In this document: in pieces, positions 17,698 to 26,852 of the stretch | Position numbering within the stretch: the first letter of the stretch is position 1 | Layout of the letters: the number at the start of each line of letters is the position of its first letter | NCBI RefSeq assembly: GCF_001476815.1 | Contig: NZ_LDSL01000027.1 | Coordinates: forward strand, 1-39,366 | Source of the DNA: Pseudacidovorax intermedius | GTDB taxonomy: Bacteria > Pseudomonadota > Gammaproteobacteria > Burkholderiales > Burkholderiaceae_C | Reading direction: 5' to 3' | DNA: 39,366 bases | Translations under genes and position numbers: made by a program | Notes under the pieces: generated by a model | Database searches by the model: none | Told to the model about the DNA's origin: nothing | What the model saw: the letters and a program-made list of their open reading frames with translations, nothing else

Positions 17698-20403
17698 GTG
17701 ACTCAAGCCACGACCAAACACGATATCCCCACCCTCGACCAGCTCACCGGGGGCGTCTTCACCGCCGCGACCTCCGGCGAACGGGCGCAGCGCGTGCGCG
17801 ACTGGCTTGCCGGCAACCCGGCCCCGGAGTTGATGCAGGAAGTCTTCAAGGAACTCAGCGGCCGCGACAAGGGCGCCGCCCGCCCGGTGCGCGAGCGCCT
17901 GGACGAGATCAAGCGCGCCAAGGGCCAGGAAGTGATCGCCGCCGAATGGGCCGACAAGGCCCGTGCGCTGCTGGATCAGCCCCGCCTGAACATCGCCGAC
18001 GCCATGGCCTGGCAGCGCGACGCCGCCAAGGCCGGCGCGCCGCTGTCGCGCGAACCGCTGGCCGGCCTCAAGGCCAACCTGGCCGAGCGCGTGAAGGGCG
18101 TCGAAGACCTGCAGCACCGCGCCCAGGTGCACCGCGAGGCCGCCGTGCTGCTGGCCCAGCGCTTCGAAGTGCTGTCCACCAAGGGCTGGCAGGACGCACA
18201 GGCCGCCGAAGAAGGCCTGCGCACCGACGTCGCGCACTGGACCACCCAGGCCGACGAGATCGTGCAGGACCCGAACTGGGCCAGCCTGGACGCGCGCTTC
18301 GCCCCGCAGTTGGAGGCCTCGCGCTCGCAACTGCAGGTGGTGTCCGAAGCCTTCCACAGCGCGCTGGCCCAGGCCGTCGCCGCTGCCGCCGATGCCCAGG
18401 CGCCGCTGCCGCCCGTGCCCGTGTGGGCCGACGAGCTGCGCGCCGGCCGCGGCCTGCCGCCCGAGAACGTGGCTCCGGCGCCCGCGCCCGCTGCGCCCAA
18501 GGTCGACCCCGCCCAGCGCGCAGCCGCCGAAGCGGCCGTCGAAGCCTCGCTGAGCAAGCTCGAGGAAGCCACCGCCCAGGGCCAGGGCAAGACCAGCCAG
18601 GCCGCCGCCAACGCGCTGCGCGCCGTGCTCAAGGAGCATGGCAAGCTGGTCGGCAACGCCCTCGAAGCCCGCGTGCATGCCGCACTGGTCGCCGCCGGCG
18701 AGCTGGAAGGCTGGCAGCGCTGGAGTGCCGACAAGGTCCGCGAAGACCTGGTCGCCAAGGCCGAAGGCCTGCTCAACCGTCCCGAGGGCCAGGCCCTGGG
18801 CGGCCGCAAGATGCAGGAGCAGCTGCGCACCCTGCGCGAGCAGTGGAAGCAGGCCGACCAGGGCGGCGTGCCCAACCACGGCCTGTGGCGCCGCTTCGAC
18901 GAGGCCTGCAACAAGGCCCACAAGGTGGTCGAGGCCTGGCTGGAAAAGGTCCGTGCCGAGGCCGCCGAGCACCGCGCCCAGCGCCTGGCGCTGGTCGAGG
19001 AACTGCGCGCCTGGACCGCCGAACACGCCGGCGACGCCGACCTCAAGGCACGCAACCGCGCCCTGCACCAGTTCGCCGACCGCTGGCGCGATGGCGGCCA
19101 CGTGAGCGAGAAGGTGTTCGCCGAACTGCAGCCGCTGTGGAGCGCCGCCATGACCGAGGCCCGCGGCCCGCTCGAAGCCTCGCAGAAGGCCAGCATCGAG
19201 CGCCGCCAGCAGATGATCGCCGAGGCCACCGAGCTGGGCGCTGCGCCGCAGCTGCGCATCGACGCCGTCAAGGCGCTGCAGCAGCGCTGGCAGGCGGAGG
19301 CCCAGGCCGTGCCGCTGGAACGCCGCCAGGAGCAGAAGCTCTGGGACGCGTTCCGCAAGCCCATCGACGACGCCTTCCAGCGCAAGAGCGCCGACCGCGA
19401 GCGCCAGGCCGAGGCCATGGGCGAACACGACCGTGCCGTCCTCGAAGCCTCCAAGGCGCTCGAAGCGGCCAACGCCACGGGCGATGCCCAGAAGATCCGC
19501 GCTGCCATGACGGCGCTGGAAGACGCGCTGCGCGGTCGCCGTGACGCGGCCGCCGCGGCGCCTGCCGCTGCCGCTTCCGAGGCAGCCGCCTCCGCGCCGG
19601 CAGCAGGTGCCGATACGCCTGCTGACGGGGCCGCCGCCCCGGCCGCATCGGGCGAGGGCGCCGAAGCCGCTGCTGGCGAGGCGACTGCCGACGCTGGCGA
19701 AGCCGCTGCGCCCGTACCCGCCGCCGCGCCCAAGGCCGCCCCGCGCCCAGTGGTCGCCGTGCGCGGCGACGACCGCCCCGGCGCAGCCCGCCCGGCCGCC
19801 GCGCCCGCCGGCCGCTTCGGTGACCGCCGCGATGGCCGGGACAGCCGTGGCGGCCCGCGCAGCGGCGACCGCTTCGGTCGCGACCGTCCCGGCCGGCCGG
19901 GCGACATGCGCGGCGACCGTGCCCCGCGCGAGGACCGCGGCCCGCGCCTGGGCGACACCGCCTTCCGCGCCCAGCGCGACGCCATGGAGCATGCCCAGGC
20001 CGCCCTGCGCAAGCTGGCCAGCCAGGCGCACGGCGAGGCCGTCACGCAGTTGCTGGACGCCTGGAACAAGCGCGACGGCGCTGCCGTGCCGCCGGCGCAG
20101 GAGCTGGGCCGCGTGACGCCGTCCGTGCGCAACCAGTGGGTGCAGTCGCTGTCGGCCGCGCCCGCCGGTGGCGACGCCGGCGAAGCGCTGCTGCGCCTGG
20201 AGATGGCGGCCGAGGTGCCGACGCCGCCGGAGCAGCTCGACGCCCGCCGTGCCCTGCAGCTCAAGCTGCTGACCAAGCGCAACGAGCCCGGCCCGGCCGA
20301 GACCTGGGCGCAGGATGCCGCACGCGTGCTGGCATCGGCCCACGAGCCGACCGTGGCGCGCCGCCTGCAGAGCGCGCTCAAGCCGCTGCTGCGCAAGGGC
20401 TGA
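17698..20403 (+). CDS. DUF349 coiled-coil protein with Arg/Gly-rich segment
   Basis: The 901-residue product starts with GTG (TQATTKHDIPTLDQLTG); no better ATG is near, and ribosome-site evidence is weak. Long helical stretches contain DUF349 repeats recognisable as LRTLREQWKQADQGG followed by WRRFDEACNKAHK, and KALQQRWQAEAQAVPLERRQEQKLWDAFRKPIDDAF. About residues 615-690 are a low-complexity alanine/proline tract. About residues 700-755 are an Arg/Gly/Asp-rich stretch (for example GRFGDRRDGRDSRGG), resembling RGG-type nucleic-acid-binding tails. The last 140 residues are folded again. The cellular function is unknown; RNA binding is only an inference. Confidence 0.82.
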   Translation: MTQATTKHDIPTLDQLTGGVFTAATSGERAQRVRDWLAGNPAPELMQEVFKELSGRDKGAARPVRERLDEIKRAKGQEVIAAEWADKARALLDQPRLNIADAMAWQRDAAKAGAPLSREPLAGLKANLAERVKGVEDLQHRAQVHREAAVLLAQRFEVLSTKGWQDAQAAEEGLRTDVAHWTTQADEIVQDPNWASLDARFAPQLEASRSQLQVVSEAFHSALAQAVAAAADAQAPLPPVPVWADELRAGRGLPPENVAPAPAPAAPKVDPAQRAAAEAAVEASLSKLEEATAQGQGKTSQAAANALRAVLKEHGKLVGNALEARVHAALVAAGELEGWQRWSADKVREDLVAKAEGLLNRPEGQALGGRKMQEQLRTLREQWKQADQGGVPNHGLWRRFDEACNKAHKVVEAWLEKVRAEAAEHRAQRLALVEELRAWTAEHAGDADLKARNRALHQFADRWRDGGHVSEKVFAELQPLWSAAMTEARGPLEASQKASIERRQQMIAEATELGAAPQLRIDAVKALQQRWQAEAQAVPLERRQEQKLWDAFRKPIDDAFQRKSADRERQAEAMGEHDRAVLEASKALEAANATGDAQKIRAAMTALEDALRGRRDAAAAAPAAAASEAAASAPAAGADTPADGAAAPAASGEGAEAAAGEATADAGEAAAPVPAAAPKAAPRPVVAVRGDDRPGAARPAAAPAGRFGDRRDGRDSRGGPRSGDRFGRDRPGRPGDMRGDRAPREDRGPRLGDTAFRAQRDAMEHAQAALRKLASQAHGEAVTQLLDAWNKRDGAAVPPAQELGRVTPSVRNQWVQSLSAAPAGGDAGEALLRLEMAAEVPTPPEQLDARRALQLKLLTKRNEPGPAETWAQDAARVLASAHEPTVARRLQSALKPLLRKG

Positions 20404-20433
20404 TCAAGACGCTGGCCGCCTGGGCCGGACAGC

Positions 20434-20468
20434 AAAGCGGCGCATCGGTGACGGTGCACCGCTTTTTT
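20434..20468 (+). terminator. Rho-independent terminator after the DUF349 gene
   Basis: AAAGCGG (20434-20440) pairs with CCGCTTT (20459-20465), with inner GCA/TGC pairs, followed by more T. It isolates the DUF349 gene from the tetR cassette. Confidence 0.7.
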
Positions 20469-20486
20469 GCTGGATGTGCTCTGTAA

Positions 20487-20516
20487 TTGACTGATCATTC
20501 CAGTATTGGCTAGACT
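20487..20516 (+). promoter_or_regulatory. tetR promoter with embedded operator
   Basis: TTGACT and TAGACT are spaced by 18 bases. The palindrome-like TTGACTGATCATTCCA (20487-20502) covers the -35 region and resembles the element before the MFS gene, suggesting that the regulator represses its own gene. Confidence 0.5.
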
Positions 20517-20550
20517 GAGCGCGTTGCCATTTCTGAACCAGCAGAGCCAG

Positions 20551-21168
20551 ATGCAGAAATCCACGCCAGGACGGCCCCGGGAGTTCGACGACACCGCTGT
20601 CGTCGAGGCGGCCATGGATGTGTTTTGGTCGCGCGGTTATGAAGGTGCGTCTGCACAGGAACTGTGCGAGCGCACGGGTCTGGGCCGCGGCAGTCTCTAC
20701 AACGCTTTCGGCAGCAAGCAGAAGCTCTACCACCGGGCGCTGACGCTGTATCAGGAGCAGGGCATCCAGGCGCAGGCGCAGATCCTCAATGGACGTGGCA
20801 CCGTTCGCGAGCGGTTGCAGGCGCTGATGGACTGGGGCATCGCGCATGATCTCGGGCCCGCACGTGGGCGCGGCTGCATGGCGTTGTTTGCCGCTCTGGA
20901 CCGTGCGGGCAAGGATCCGGAGGTGGCCGAGATCGCGCGTGTCTATGTTCAGCGGCTGGAACAGGTGCTGTGCCATCTGTTCGCCGTCGGGCAGCGCAGC
21001 GGCGAGTTGCCGTCGGTGCGGTCCGCGCTGGAGATGGCGCGCGGTTTCGTGGGCAGCTACTACGGTTTGCGTGTGCTTGGGCAGTCGATGCCGGACCGTG
21101 GGTTTCTGCGCGACGCGACGGCCGGGATCCTGGCCAGCTTCGGTGCTGGGGATGAAAGGTTGGGCTGA
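20551..21168 (+). CDS. TetR/AcrR family transcriptional regulator
   Basis: The 205-residue protein has an N-terminal helix-turn-helix (about residues 12-55) with FWSRGYEGASAQELCERTGLGRGSLYNAFGSKQKLY, the standard TetR pattern, and a C-terminal ligand-binding domain with FVGSYYGLRVLGQS. The ATG at 20551 was chosen; a TTG at 20506 in the same frame lies inside the promoter. The next two genes encode an exporter and an oxidoreductase, and a matching operator stands before the exporter, so this regulator probably controls both. The inducer is unknown. Confidence 0.9.
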   Translation: MQKSTPGRPREFDDTAVVEAAMDVFWSRGYEGASAQELCERTGLGRGSLYNAFGSKQKLYHRALTLYQEQGIQAQAQILNGRGTVRERLQALMDWGIAHDLGPARGRGCMALFAALDRAGKDPEVAEIARVYVQRLEQVLCHLFAVGQRSGELPSVRSALEMARGFVGSYYGLRVLGQSMPDRGFLRDATAGILASFGAGDERLG

Positions 21169-21192
21169 ATGCTCGTTTTTTTTGCCCTATTC

Positions 21193-21208
21193 TTGAACGA
21201 TCATTCAA
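21193..21208 (+). promoter_or_regulatory. Likely TetR operator before the MFS exporter gene
   Basis: TTGAACGATCATTCAA is an inverted repeat with arms TTGAA/TTCAA around a GATC core. It shares TTGA-N2-GATCATTC with the site at 20487-20502 and ends ten bases before the MFS start codon, where bound repressor would block initiation. Confidence 0.6.
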
Positions 21209-21217
21209 ATAAAAGCT

Positions 21218-22387
21218 ATGCCTGTTTCCGTTTACCTCCTCGGCCTGACCATCTTTGCGCTGGGCACCTCCGAATTCATGGTCGCCGGCATGATGCCCTC
21301 GCTGGCGCAGGCTCTGGACGTGTCCTTGCCTCAGGTCGGCCACCTCATCTCCATCTATGCCGCCGGCATAGTGGTGGGCGGTCCGGTGCTGACGGCCATC
21401 CTGCTCGCATGGCATGTGCCCAACAAGCTGGCGCTGCTGGGGTTGATGGCGGTGTATGCGGCCGCCCAGTCGATGGCCGCGATGGCGCACACGCAGGGGT
21501 TGATGGCCGGCGCCCGGCTGGTGACGGGCATCGTGGCGGCGGCGTGCTTCGGCGCGGCGTTGGCACTCTGCGCGGACATGGTCGCGCCCCAGCAGCGGGG
21601 GCGCGCAGCCGCCGCCGTCCTCGGCGGCCTCATGCTCGCTGCCGTGCTCGGCGTGCCGTTGGCGACGCTGATCGACCAGCACTGGGGTTGGCGAACCAGT
21701 TTCTGGCTGGTGGTCGTGCTGGTGGTGGTTTGCGCGGCCTCTGTGGCCATCTGGGTGCCGGCGTCCCGCTCAACCCCGCATGGCGGACTCGGCCAGGAAC
21801 TGCAGGAGTTTCGCAATCCTCATCTCTGGATGGCCTATCTCACCAGTGCGCTGATCATCGGTTCGGCCTTTGCGGCCTTCAGCTACTTCGCCGTGATCCT
21901 GACGGGTCTTTCGGGCTGGCCCGCCGCCGCGGTGCCGTGGCTGCTGGCCACCTACGGCGTGGCGAACATGGTCGGCAACATCGTCGTGGGGCGCCATGCG
22001 GACCGGCATACCCACGCCGTGTTGGCCATCGGCCTGACAGTGCTGATGGCGGCTCTGGCCCTCTTCGCGTGGCAGGCCGAGTGTGCCGCCCTCAGCGTGG
22101 TCATGGTGGTGGTGACCGGACTGACGGGCGTCACGCTGAATCCCGCGATGGCGGCCCGAGTCATGCGCGTGGCGCGGCCCGGCCCGTTGGTGAACACGAT
22201 GCATGCATCGGTCATCAACATCGGGCTGGGCGTCGGCACGTGGCTCGGCGGCGAAGCCATCGACAAGGGCTATGGCCTTCGGTCGCCGTTGTGGATCGGC
22301 GCGGCGCTGGCCGCGCTGGGTCTCGCCAGCCTGCTCCCGTACGCGTCTCGGGGCCGCCGTGCGCAGGCCATGGCCTGCCGCGGCTGA
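21218..22387 (+). CDS. MFS transporter, DHA1 (AraJ/chloramphenicol-efflux-like) type
   Basis: The 389-residue protein is an integral membrane protein with about 12 helices and opens with the DHA1 pattern LGLTIFALGTSEFMVAGMMPSLAQALDVSLPQVGHLISIYAAG. Between helices 4 and 6 stands GARLVTGIVAAACFGAALALCADMVAPQQRGRAAA, a drug-antiporter type motif, and the central loop is short. It is probably a proton-driven exporter of a small molecule or drug. Its expression is likely controlled by the adjacent TetR protein. Substrate unknown. Confidence 0.88.
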   Translation: MPVSVYLLGLTIFALGTSEFMVAGMMPSLAQALDVSLPQVGHLISIYAAGIVVGGPVLTAILLAWHVPNKLALLGLMAVYAAAQSMAAMAHTQGLMAGARLVTGIVAAACFGAALALCADMVAPQQRGRAAAAVLGGLMLAAVLGVPLATLIDQHWGWRTSFWLVVVLVVVCAASVAIWVPASRSTPHGGLGQELQEFRNPHLWMAYLTSALIIGSAFAAFSYFAVILTGLSGWPAAAVPWLLATYGVANMVGNIVVGRHADRHTHAVLAIGLTVLMAALALFAWQAECAALSVVMVVVTGLTGVTLNPAMAARVMRVARPGPLVNTMHASVINIGLGVGTWLGGEAIDKGYGLRSPLWIGAALAALGLASLLPYASRGRRAQAMACRG

Positions 22388-22431
22388 GTGCCTGCTTGTC
22401 CGATCCACACAGAATCATCAAGGAGCTTTCC

Positions 22432-23196
22432 ATGAACACGCAGCCTTTCAGCGGCAGAACCGCGCTGGTGACGGGTGCCGGCACCGGCATCGGCCAGCAC
22501 ATCGCCCAGGCGCTGGCGAAACAGGGCGCGCGGGTGGCAATCGCAGGCCGCCAATTGGCGTCGCTGCGGCGGACTGCGGACGCCATCGCTCTGGCGGGCG
22601 GCCATGCGCTCACCGTGGTGGCCGACGTCTCCGATGAGGCCGGCGTCGAGGACATGGTGGCGCAGACACTGCGAGCGGAGGGCCGACTGGATATTGCCGT
22701 CAACGCGGCGGGCGTGTTGCGAACCGGCGCCGTGGACGCCTTCGCACTGCAGGACTTCCAGGCGACGATGGCGACCAATGTCGTCGGCACCTGGCTGTGC
22801 ATGAAGCACCAGCTCCTGGCGATGAAGCGCGGCGCGAACGGCGGCGCCATCGTGAACATTGCCTCGAACATCGGTGCGCATCTGGCGCGGCCCGGCACGG
22901 CGGCCTATGCCGCTTCCAAGGCGGCGGTGGCCGTGCTGACCAAGACTGCCGCGCTCGAGGCCATCGGCAGTGGCATTCGCATCAACAGCGTCAGCCCAGG
23001 GCCTGTGGATACCGCCATGTCCTACCGTGTGGGCGAAGACCGCCAGGCGCGGGACGTGCGGGTGGCGGCAAGTAACCCATCGCGGCGGGTCGCGGGGCTG
23101 GACGAGATCGCCGCAGCCGTACTCTGGCTGTGCTCCGATGCCGCGGCTTATGTGGTGGGCCATGACCTGGTGATCGATGGCGGGGCGTCGCTCTGA
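22432..23196 (+). CDS. Short-chain dehydrogenase/reductase
   Basis: The 254-residue protein is a classical SDR. It has the cofactor loop TGAGTGIG (residues 14-21), NAAG (91-94), Asn116, Ser145, and catalytic Tyr159 and Lys163 in YAASK. The C-terminal half carries RINSVSPGPVDTAM and VVGHDLVIDGG. It reduces or oxidises a carbonyl/alcohol with NAD(P)H; the substrate is not predictable. A strong AAGGAG ribosome site precedes the ATG. It follows the MFS gene by 44 bases, so both probably share one transcript. Confidence 0.92.
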   Translation: MNTQPFSGRTALVTGAGTGIGQHIAQALAKQGARVAIAGRQLASLRRTADAIALAGGHALTVVADVSDEAGVEDMVAQTLRAEGRLDIAVNAAGVLRTGAVDAFALQDFQATMATNVVGTWLCMKHQLLAMKRGANGGAIVNIASNIGAHLARPGTAAYAASKAAVAVLTKTAALEAIGSGIRINSVSPGPVDTAMSYRVGEDRQARDVRVAASNPSRRVAGLDEIAAAVLWLCSDAAAYVVGHDLVIDGGASL

Positions 23197-23295
23197 AAGC
23201 GCACAGACCGACGATTCCTGCGCAGCGGTGAGCTTGCCGGCGCAGCGGCCGCGGGCTGTCTTTCGGCACCTTGCGCCCTGCGCCTTTGCCGCCAG

Positions 23296-24105
23296 TCAGC
23301 CCTCGTCGGTGGCTGCCCGAAAGAACGCGTCGAACGCCGGCGCCAGTCCCTCGAACTCGCGCGTGAAGCGCGGCCGGTCGACGAAGTACGCCTCGCAGGC
23401 CACGGCGAAGAATTCGGCCAGCGACGAGGCGGCGTAGTCGTCCAGCCAGGGCGGCTCGCCGCCGAAGCGTTCGGCCACGATGGCCTGCTCGCGGAATCGG
23501 TCGTAGGCGGGCTGCAGCGCCTGCAGCCAGCGCTCGCGGGCCTGCAGGGCGCTGCCGTCGCCCAGGAAGTGGGCGGGCAGCGGGGGGCAGCCATCGACCT
23601 CGCCGTCGCGCATGTCGATCTTGTGGGCGAATTCGTGGATGACGACGTTCAGGATCGGGCCCTGGCCATCGCCGCTGGCACCTTCGGCCACGTGCGGCCA
23701 GCTGAGCATCACCGGGCCGTGAGCCCGGGCCTCGCCGATGATGGCTTCGTCGTATTCGTGCACCACGCCGGCCTCGTCCACCAGCGTGCGGCGGGTGGAG
23801 ACCTCGGAGGGCACGACGACGATGCCGACGAAGTCGTCGTACCAGTCCAGGTCGCCGGGCAGGTGCAGCACGGGCAGCACGGCCTGGGCGGCGATGAGCA
23901 GCGCGACGCGGTCGGTGATGGCGAAGCCCAGCGCGCCGTGGAACTCCTTCTGCTGCAGGAAGCGGGCGCTGAGGGCGCGCAGGCGGGCGATCTCGTCGGC
24001 CGGCCGGCCGGCCAGGAAGGGCAGCGCGGCCAGGGCCTGCTGCCAGGCGTCGTCCGGGATCTGTGGCGGGGGGCGCAGCTTGCTGCGCAGCCAGCGGCCC
24101 AGCAT
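23296..24105 (-). CDS. mtfA: MtfA-type zinc peptidase (M90 family)
   Basis: The 269-residue protein contains HEFAH at residues 157-161 in VVIHEFAHKIDMRDG, the zinc site of MtfA peptidases, and a downstream acidic segment AEFFAVACEAYF that fits the third ligand. Upstream motifs FVGIVVVPSEV and GPVMLSWPHVAEG are typical of the family. In E. coli MtfA binds the repressor Mlc and has aminopeptidase activity; no PTS genes are in this window, so the partner here is unknown. The start MLGRWLRSKL has GGAG nine bases upstream. Confidence 0.9.
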   Translation of the reverse strand: MLGRWLRSKLRPPPQIPDDAWQQALAALPFLAGRPADEIARLRALSARFLQQKEFHGALGFAITDRVALLIAAQAVLPVLHLPGDLDWYDDFVGIVVVPSEVSTRRTLVDEAGVVHEYDEAIIGEARAHGPVMLSWPHVAEGASGDGQGPILNVVIHEFAHKIDMRDGEVDGCPPLPAHFLGDGSALQARERWLQALQPAYDRFREQAIVAERFGGEPPWLDDYAASSLAEFFAVACEAYFVDRPRFTREFEGLAPAFDAFFRAATDEG

Positions 24106-24185
24106 GGTCAGGTTCTCCGTGCCGGCCGACGCGGCAGGGCGTCGGCGGTCCAGGCGCGACGCGGCAGGGATGGACGCCGGCGCAT

Positions 24186-24956
24186 CTAGCGCAGATCCAC
24201 CCGCTGGGCGCCGGCGGCGCTCAGGCACAGCACCTGCGCACGCGGCGGCGAAGCCGCGGCATCCCAGTCGCTGAGGACCAGGCGTTCGTGCCCGGCGTCC
24301 AGCGCACGGCGGCCGGGCCTGTGGGTGTGGCCATGCACCAGCGTCGGCGCCCGCGCGCTGCGCAGCCAGGCGACAGCGGCCTCACCGTCGACATCGGCCC
24401 AGACGGTGCGCGGATCGCCCTTGCGCGACTCGCTCTGCGCGCGCATGTGGCGCGCCAGCGCGCGGCGTTCCTCGAGCGGACGGGCCAGGAAATCGGCCTG
24501 CCAGGCCGGGCTGCGCACCTGGGCGCGGAAGGCCAGGTAGTCCCGGTCTTCCAGGCAGAGCAGGTCGCCATGGCTGAGCAGCCAGCGCCGGCCGTGCAGC
24601 ACCAGCACCAGCGGATCAGGCAGCAGTTGCAGGCCGGCCTGCGCGGCGAAGCCCTGGCCGACCAGGAAGTCGCGGTTGCCGGCCATGAAGAAGATCGGGC
24701 GCCGTTCGGCCGCGGTGCGCAGCCGGGCGGCGCAGTCGGCCTCGAAGCCCGGCGATTGCGCGGCGTCGTCGCCCACCCACACCTCGAACAGGTCGCCGAG
24801 GAAGAAGACCGCGTCGGCCGGCGTGGTCTGCAGGTAGCCCTGCCAGGCCTGCAGGGTCTCGGGCTCGCCCGGGTGCAGGTGCAGGTCGGACAGCAGGTCG
24901 ACCGTGCGCCACCCGGGCGGGGCGAGGAATTCGGTGAAGGCGGTCTGCGCCGTCAT
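24186..24956 (-). CDS. lpxH: UDP-2,3-diacylglucosamine diphosphatase
   Basis: The 256-residue protein shows all calcineurin-type metal motifs of LpxH in order: DLLSDLHLHP, FFLGDLFEVWVGDD, GNRDFL, LSHGDLLC and VHGHTHRPG. It cleaves UDP-2,3-diacylglucosamine to lipid X and UMP in lipid A synthesis at the inner membrane. The gene lies 63 bases after the cyclophilin gene in the same direction, a gene order known from other Burkholderiales. Confidence 0.95.
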   Translation of the reverse strand: MTAQTAFTEFLAPPGWRTVDLLSDLHLHPGEPETLQAWQGYLQTTPADAVFFLGDLFEVWVGDDAAQSPGFEADCAARLRTAAERRPIFFMAGNRDFLVGQGFAAQAGLQLLPDPLVLVLHGRRWLLSHGDLLCLEDRDYLAFRAQVRSPAWQADFLARPLEERRALARHMRAQSESRKGDPRTVWADVDGEAAVAWLRSARAPTLVHGHTHRPGRRALDAGHERLVLSDWDAAASPPRAQVLCLSAAGAQRVDLR

Positions 24957-25019
24957 GCGCGCGGCACGGAAGGGGCGCGCGGGCGCAGACCGGGGCAGGG
25001 CATGGCGCGGTTCAGGCGC

Positions 25020-25532
25020 TCACTCGGCCAGGATGGTGGCCTTCTCGATCACCACGTCGTCCAGAGGCACGTCGTCGTGGAAGCCGCGGCGGCCGGTCTT
25101 GACCTTGCGCAGTTTGTCGACGAGCTCGGTGCCCGAGACGACCTTGCCGAACACGGCATAGCCCCAGCCCTGCTGGGAGGGCGCGGTGTGGTTGAGGAAG
25201 TCGTTCTTGGCGACGTTGATGAAGAACTGCGCAGTGGCCGAATGCGGCGCGCTGGTGCGGGCCATGGCGACCGTGTACATCTCGTTCTTCAGGCCGTTGT
25301 TGGCCTCGTTGGTGATCTCGGCGCCGGTGGGCTTCTGCTTCATGCCGGGCTCGAAACCGCCGCCCTGGATCATGAAGCCGTCGATGATGCGGTGAAAGAC
25401 GGTGTTGTCGTAGTGGCCCTTGGTGACGTAGGCCAGGAAGTTCTCGACCGTCTTGGGGGCCTTCTCGGCGTCCAGTTCGAGGACGATGGGACCGAGGTCC
25501 TTGATGGTGAGTTCGACTTTGGGATTGCTCAT
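25020..25532 (-). CDS. ppiB: Cytoplasmic peptidyl-prolyl cis-trans isomerase (cyclophilin)
   Basis: The 170-residue protein is a complete cyclophilin without signal peptide. It shows [35 protein letters not shown] and [22 protein letters not shown], which include the catalytic arginine (FHR), the substrate-binding FMIQGG, and the conserved QFFIN segments. A GGAG ribosome site precedes the ATG. It is likely the cytoplasmic partner of the secreted paralogue encoded directly upstream. Confidence 0.95.
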   Translation of the reverse strand: MSNPKVELTIKDLGPIVLELDAEKAPKTVENFLAYVTKGHYDNTVFHRIIDGFMIQGGGFEPGMKQKPTGAEITNEANNGLKNEMYTVAMARTSAPHSATAQFFINVAKNDFLNHTAPSQQGWGYAVFGKVVSGTELVDKLRKVKTGRRGFHDDVPLDDVVIEKATILAE

Positions 25533-25567
25533 GAGGGACTCCTGAAGAAGAGAAAAGGGCGGCCGGC

Positions 25568-26158
25568 TTATTTCAGCACCGTCGCGCTGCGGATCACGAC
25601 CGGCTCGACCGGCACGTCGCGCATCGGCCCCTGGGCGCCGGTGGGCACGGCGCGGATCTTGTCGACCACGTCCATGCCCGAGACCACCTTGCCAAACACG
25701 GTGTAGCCGTGGCCGTCGGGATTGGGGGCGTTGAGCATGTCGTTGTTCTTCACGTTGATGAAGAACTGGGCCGTGGCCGAGTTCGGGTCGCTGGTGCGGG
25801 CCATGGCGATGGTGCCACGGTCGTTCTTGAGGCCGTTGTCGGCCTCCAGCGGCACCGGGGCACGTGTGGGCTTCTGGCGCAGGTCGGGCGTGAAGCCGCC
25901 GCCCTGGATCATGAAGCCGTCGATGACGCGGTGGAACACGGTGCCGTCGTAATGCTTGTCCTGCACGTACTGCAGGAAGTTGGCGACGGTCTTGGGCGCC
26001 TTGGCCGGCTCGAGCTGCAGCACGATGTCGCCCGCGCTGGTGGTCAGTTTGACGCGCGGGGCGGCGGCCTGGCTCCAGGCGGCGGTGGGCAGCGCGGCGG
26101 CGGTGAGAAGGGCCAGCAGGACGCGGCGGGTGAGGGCGGTGGTACGCGAAGCGGTCAC
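25568..26158 (-). CDS. ppiA: Periplasmic peptidyl-prolyl cis-trans isomerase (cyclophilin)
   Basis: The 196-residue protein begins with GTG ([11 protein letters not shown]) preceded by GGAG at seven bases; a TTG start 51 bases further upstream is less convincing. Residues 1-31 form a signal peptide ([21 protein letters not shown]). The mature part is a cyclophilin domain with [17 protein letters not shown] and [14 protein letters not shown]. It would assist proline isomerisation in the periplasm. The 35-base gap to the cytoplasmic paralogue suggests that the two arose by tandem duplication and share a transcript. Confidence 0.93.
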   Translation of the reverse strand: MTASRTTALTRRVLLALLTAAALPTAAWSQAAAPRVKLTTSAGDIVLQLEPAKAPKTVANFLQYVQDKHYDGTVFHRVIDGFMIQGGGFTPDLRQKPTRAPVPLEADNGLKNDRGTIAMARTSDPNSATAQFFINVKNNDMLNAPNPDGHGYTVFGKVVSGMDVVDKIRAVPTGAQGPMRDVPVEPVVIRSATVLK

Positions 26159-26261
26159 GCGGGGACTCCGTGCGGATGAGCCGAAAACGGCAAGGGAGGT
26201 GGACGACAAAGGACGCTAGAGGCGCAGCCGGCGCGGCGGTTCCCGCCGCACCAGCGATGGC

Positions 26262-26852
26262 TCAACGCACCAGGCGGCGCTGCTCGGGCGGGTCCGCGGG
26301 CAGGGCGCCGTTGCTGCTTTCGCCGGTGCGGTCGACCAGCTGGCGGATCATGGCCAGCTTGGGCGCGACGCTGGCGCTGATCGAGGCATAGGACTGCGCG
26401 CGGTTGTACTGCCGCGCGGCCAGGCGCACGTACACGTCGCCCAGGTTCTCGTGGGCCACGGCGTAGTTCGGGTTCAGCCGCAGGGCCGTCAGCAGCGTGT
26501 CGCGGGCCTTGTCCAGGTCGCCCCGCGCGGCATAGATGACGGCCAGGTTGTTGTAGGGCTCGGGCAGCTCGGGATAGTCCTGCGTGAGCTTGACGAAGGT
26601 GTCGGTGGCGTCGGTCGTCTTGCCCTGCTCGCTGAGGATCACGCCGCGCAGGAAGCGCATCTGCGGATCGCGCGGATTGCCGGCGATGTAGCGGTCGGCC
26701 TTGTCGAGCGCCTCGGTGGCCTTGCCCGCGCGCAGCAGTGCATTGACGTCGGCGTAGTCGTCGGCCAGCGCCGCTCCGGTGCCCATGGCCAGCAGGCAGG
26801 CGAGGGCGGCACGGAGCAGGGAACGGGCGACGGGAGAAGCGGCTTGCGTCAT
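26262..26852 (-). CDS. Secreted tetratricopeptide repeat protein
   Basis: The 196-residue protein has a signal peptide (about residues 1-30, SLLRAALACLLAMGTGAALA|DDYADV) and three to four TPR units, for example ATEALDKADRYIAGNPRDPQMRFLRGV, ATDTFVKLTQDYPELPEPYNNLAVIYAARGD and ARDTLLTALRLNPNYAVAHENLGDVY. The end is low complexity. TPR proteins scaffold protein complexes; the partner is unknown. It reads away from cysS across a 205-base gap. No clear ribosome site stands before the ATG, so the start is less certain than the domain. Confidence 0.85.
   Translation of the reverse strand: MTQAASPVARSLLRAALACLLAMGTGAALADDYADVNALLRAGKATEALDKADRYIAGNPRDPQMRFLRGVILSEQGKTTDATDTFVKLTQDYPELPEPYNNLAVIYAARGDLDKARDTLLTALRLNPNYAVAHENLGDVYVRLAARQYNRAQSYASISASVAPKLAMIRQLVDRTGESSNGALPADPPEQRRLVR

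Noticed and set aside
17407-20343. Very long minus-strand frames opposite the DUF349 gene
   Set aside because: They are low-complexity Gly/Leu/Arg sequence with no start context, due to codon composition of the real gene.
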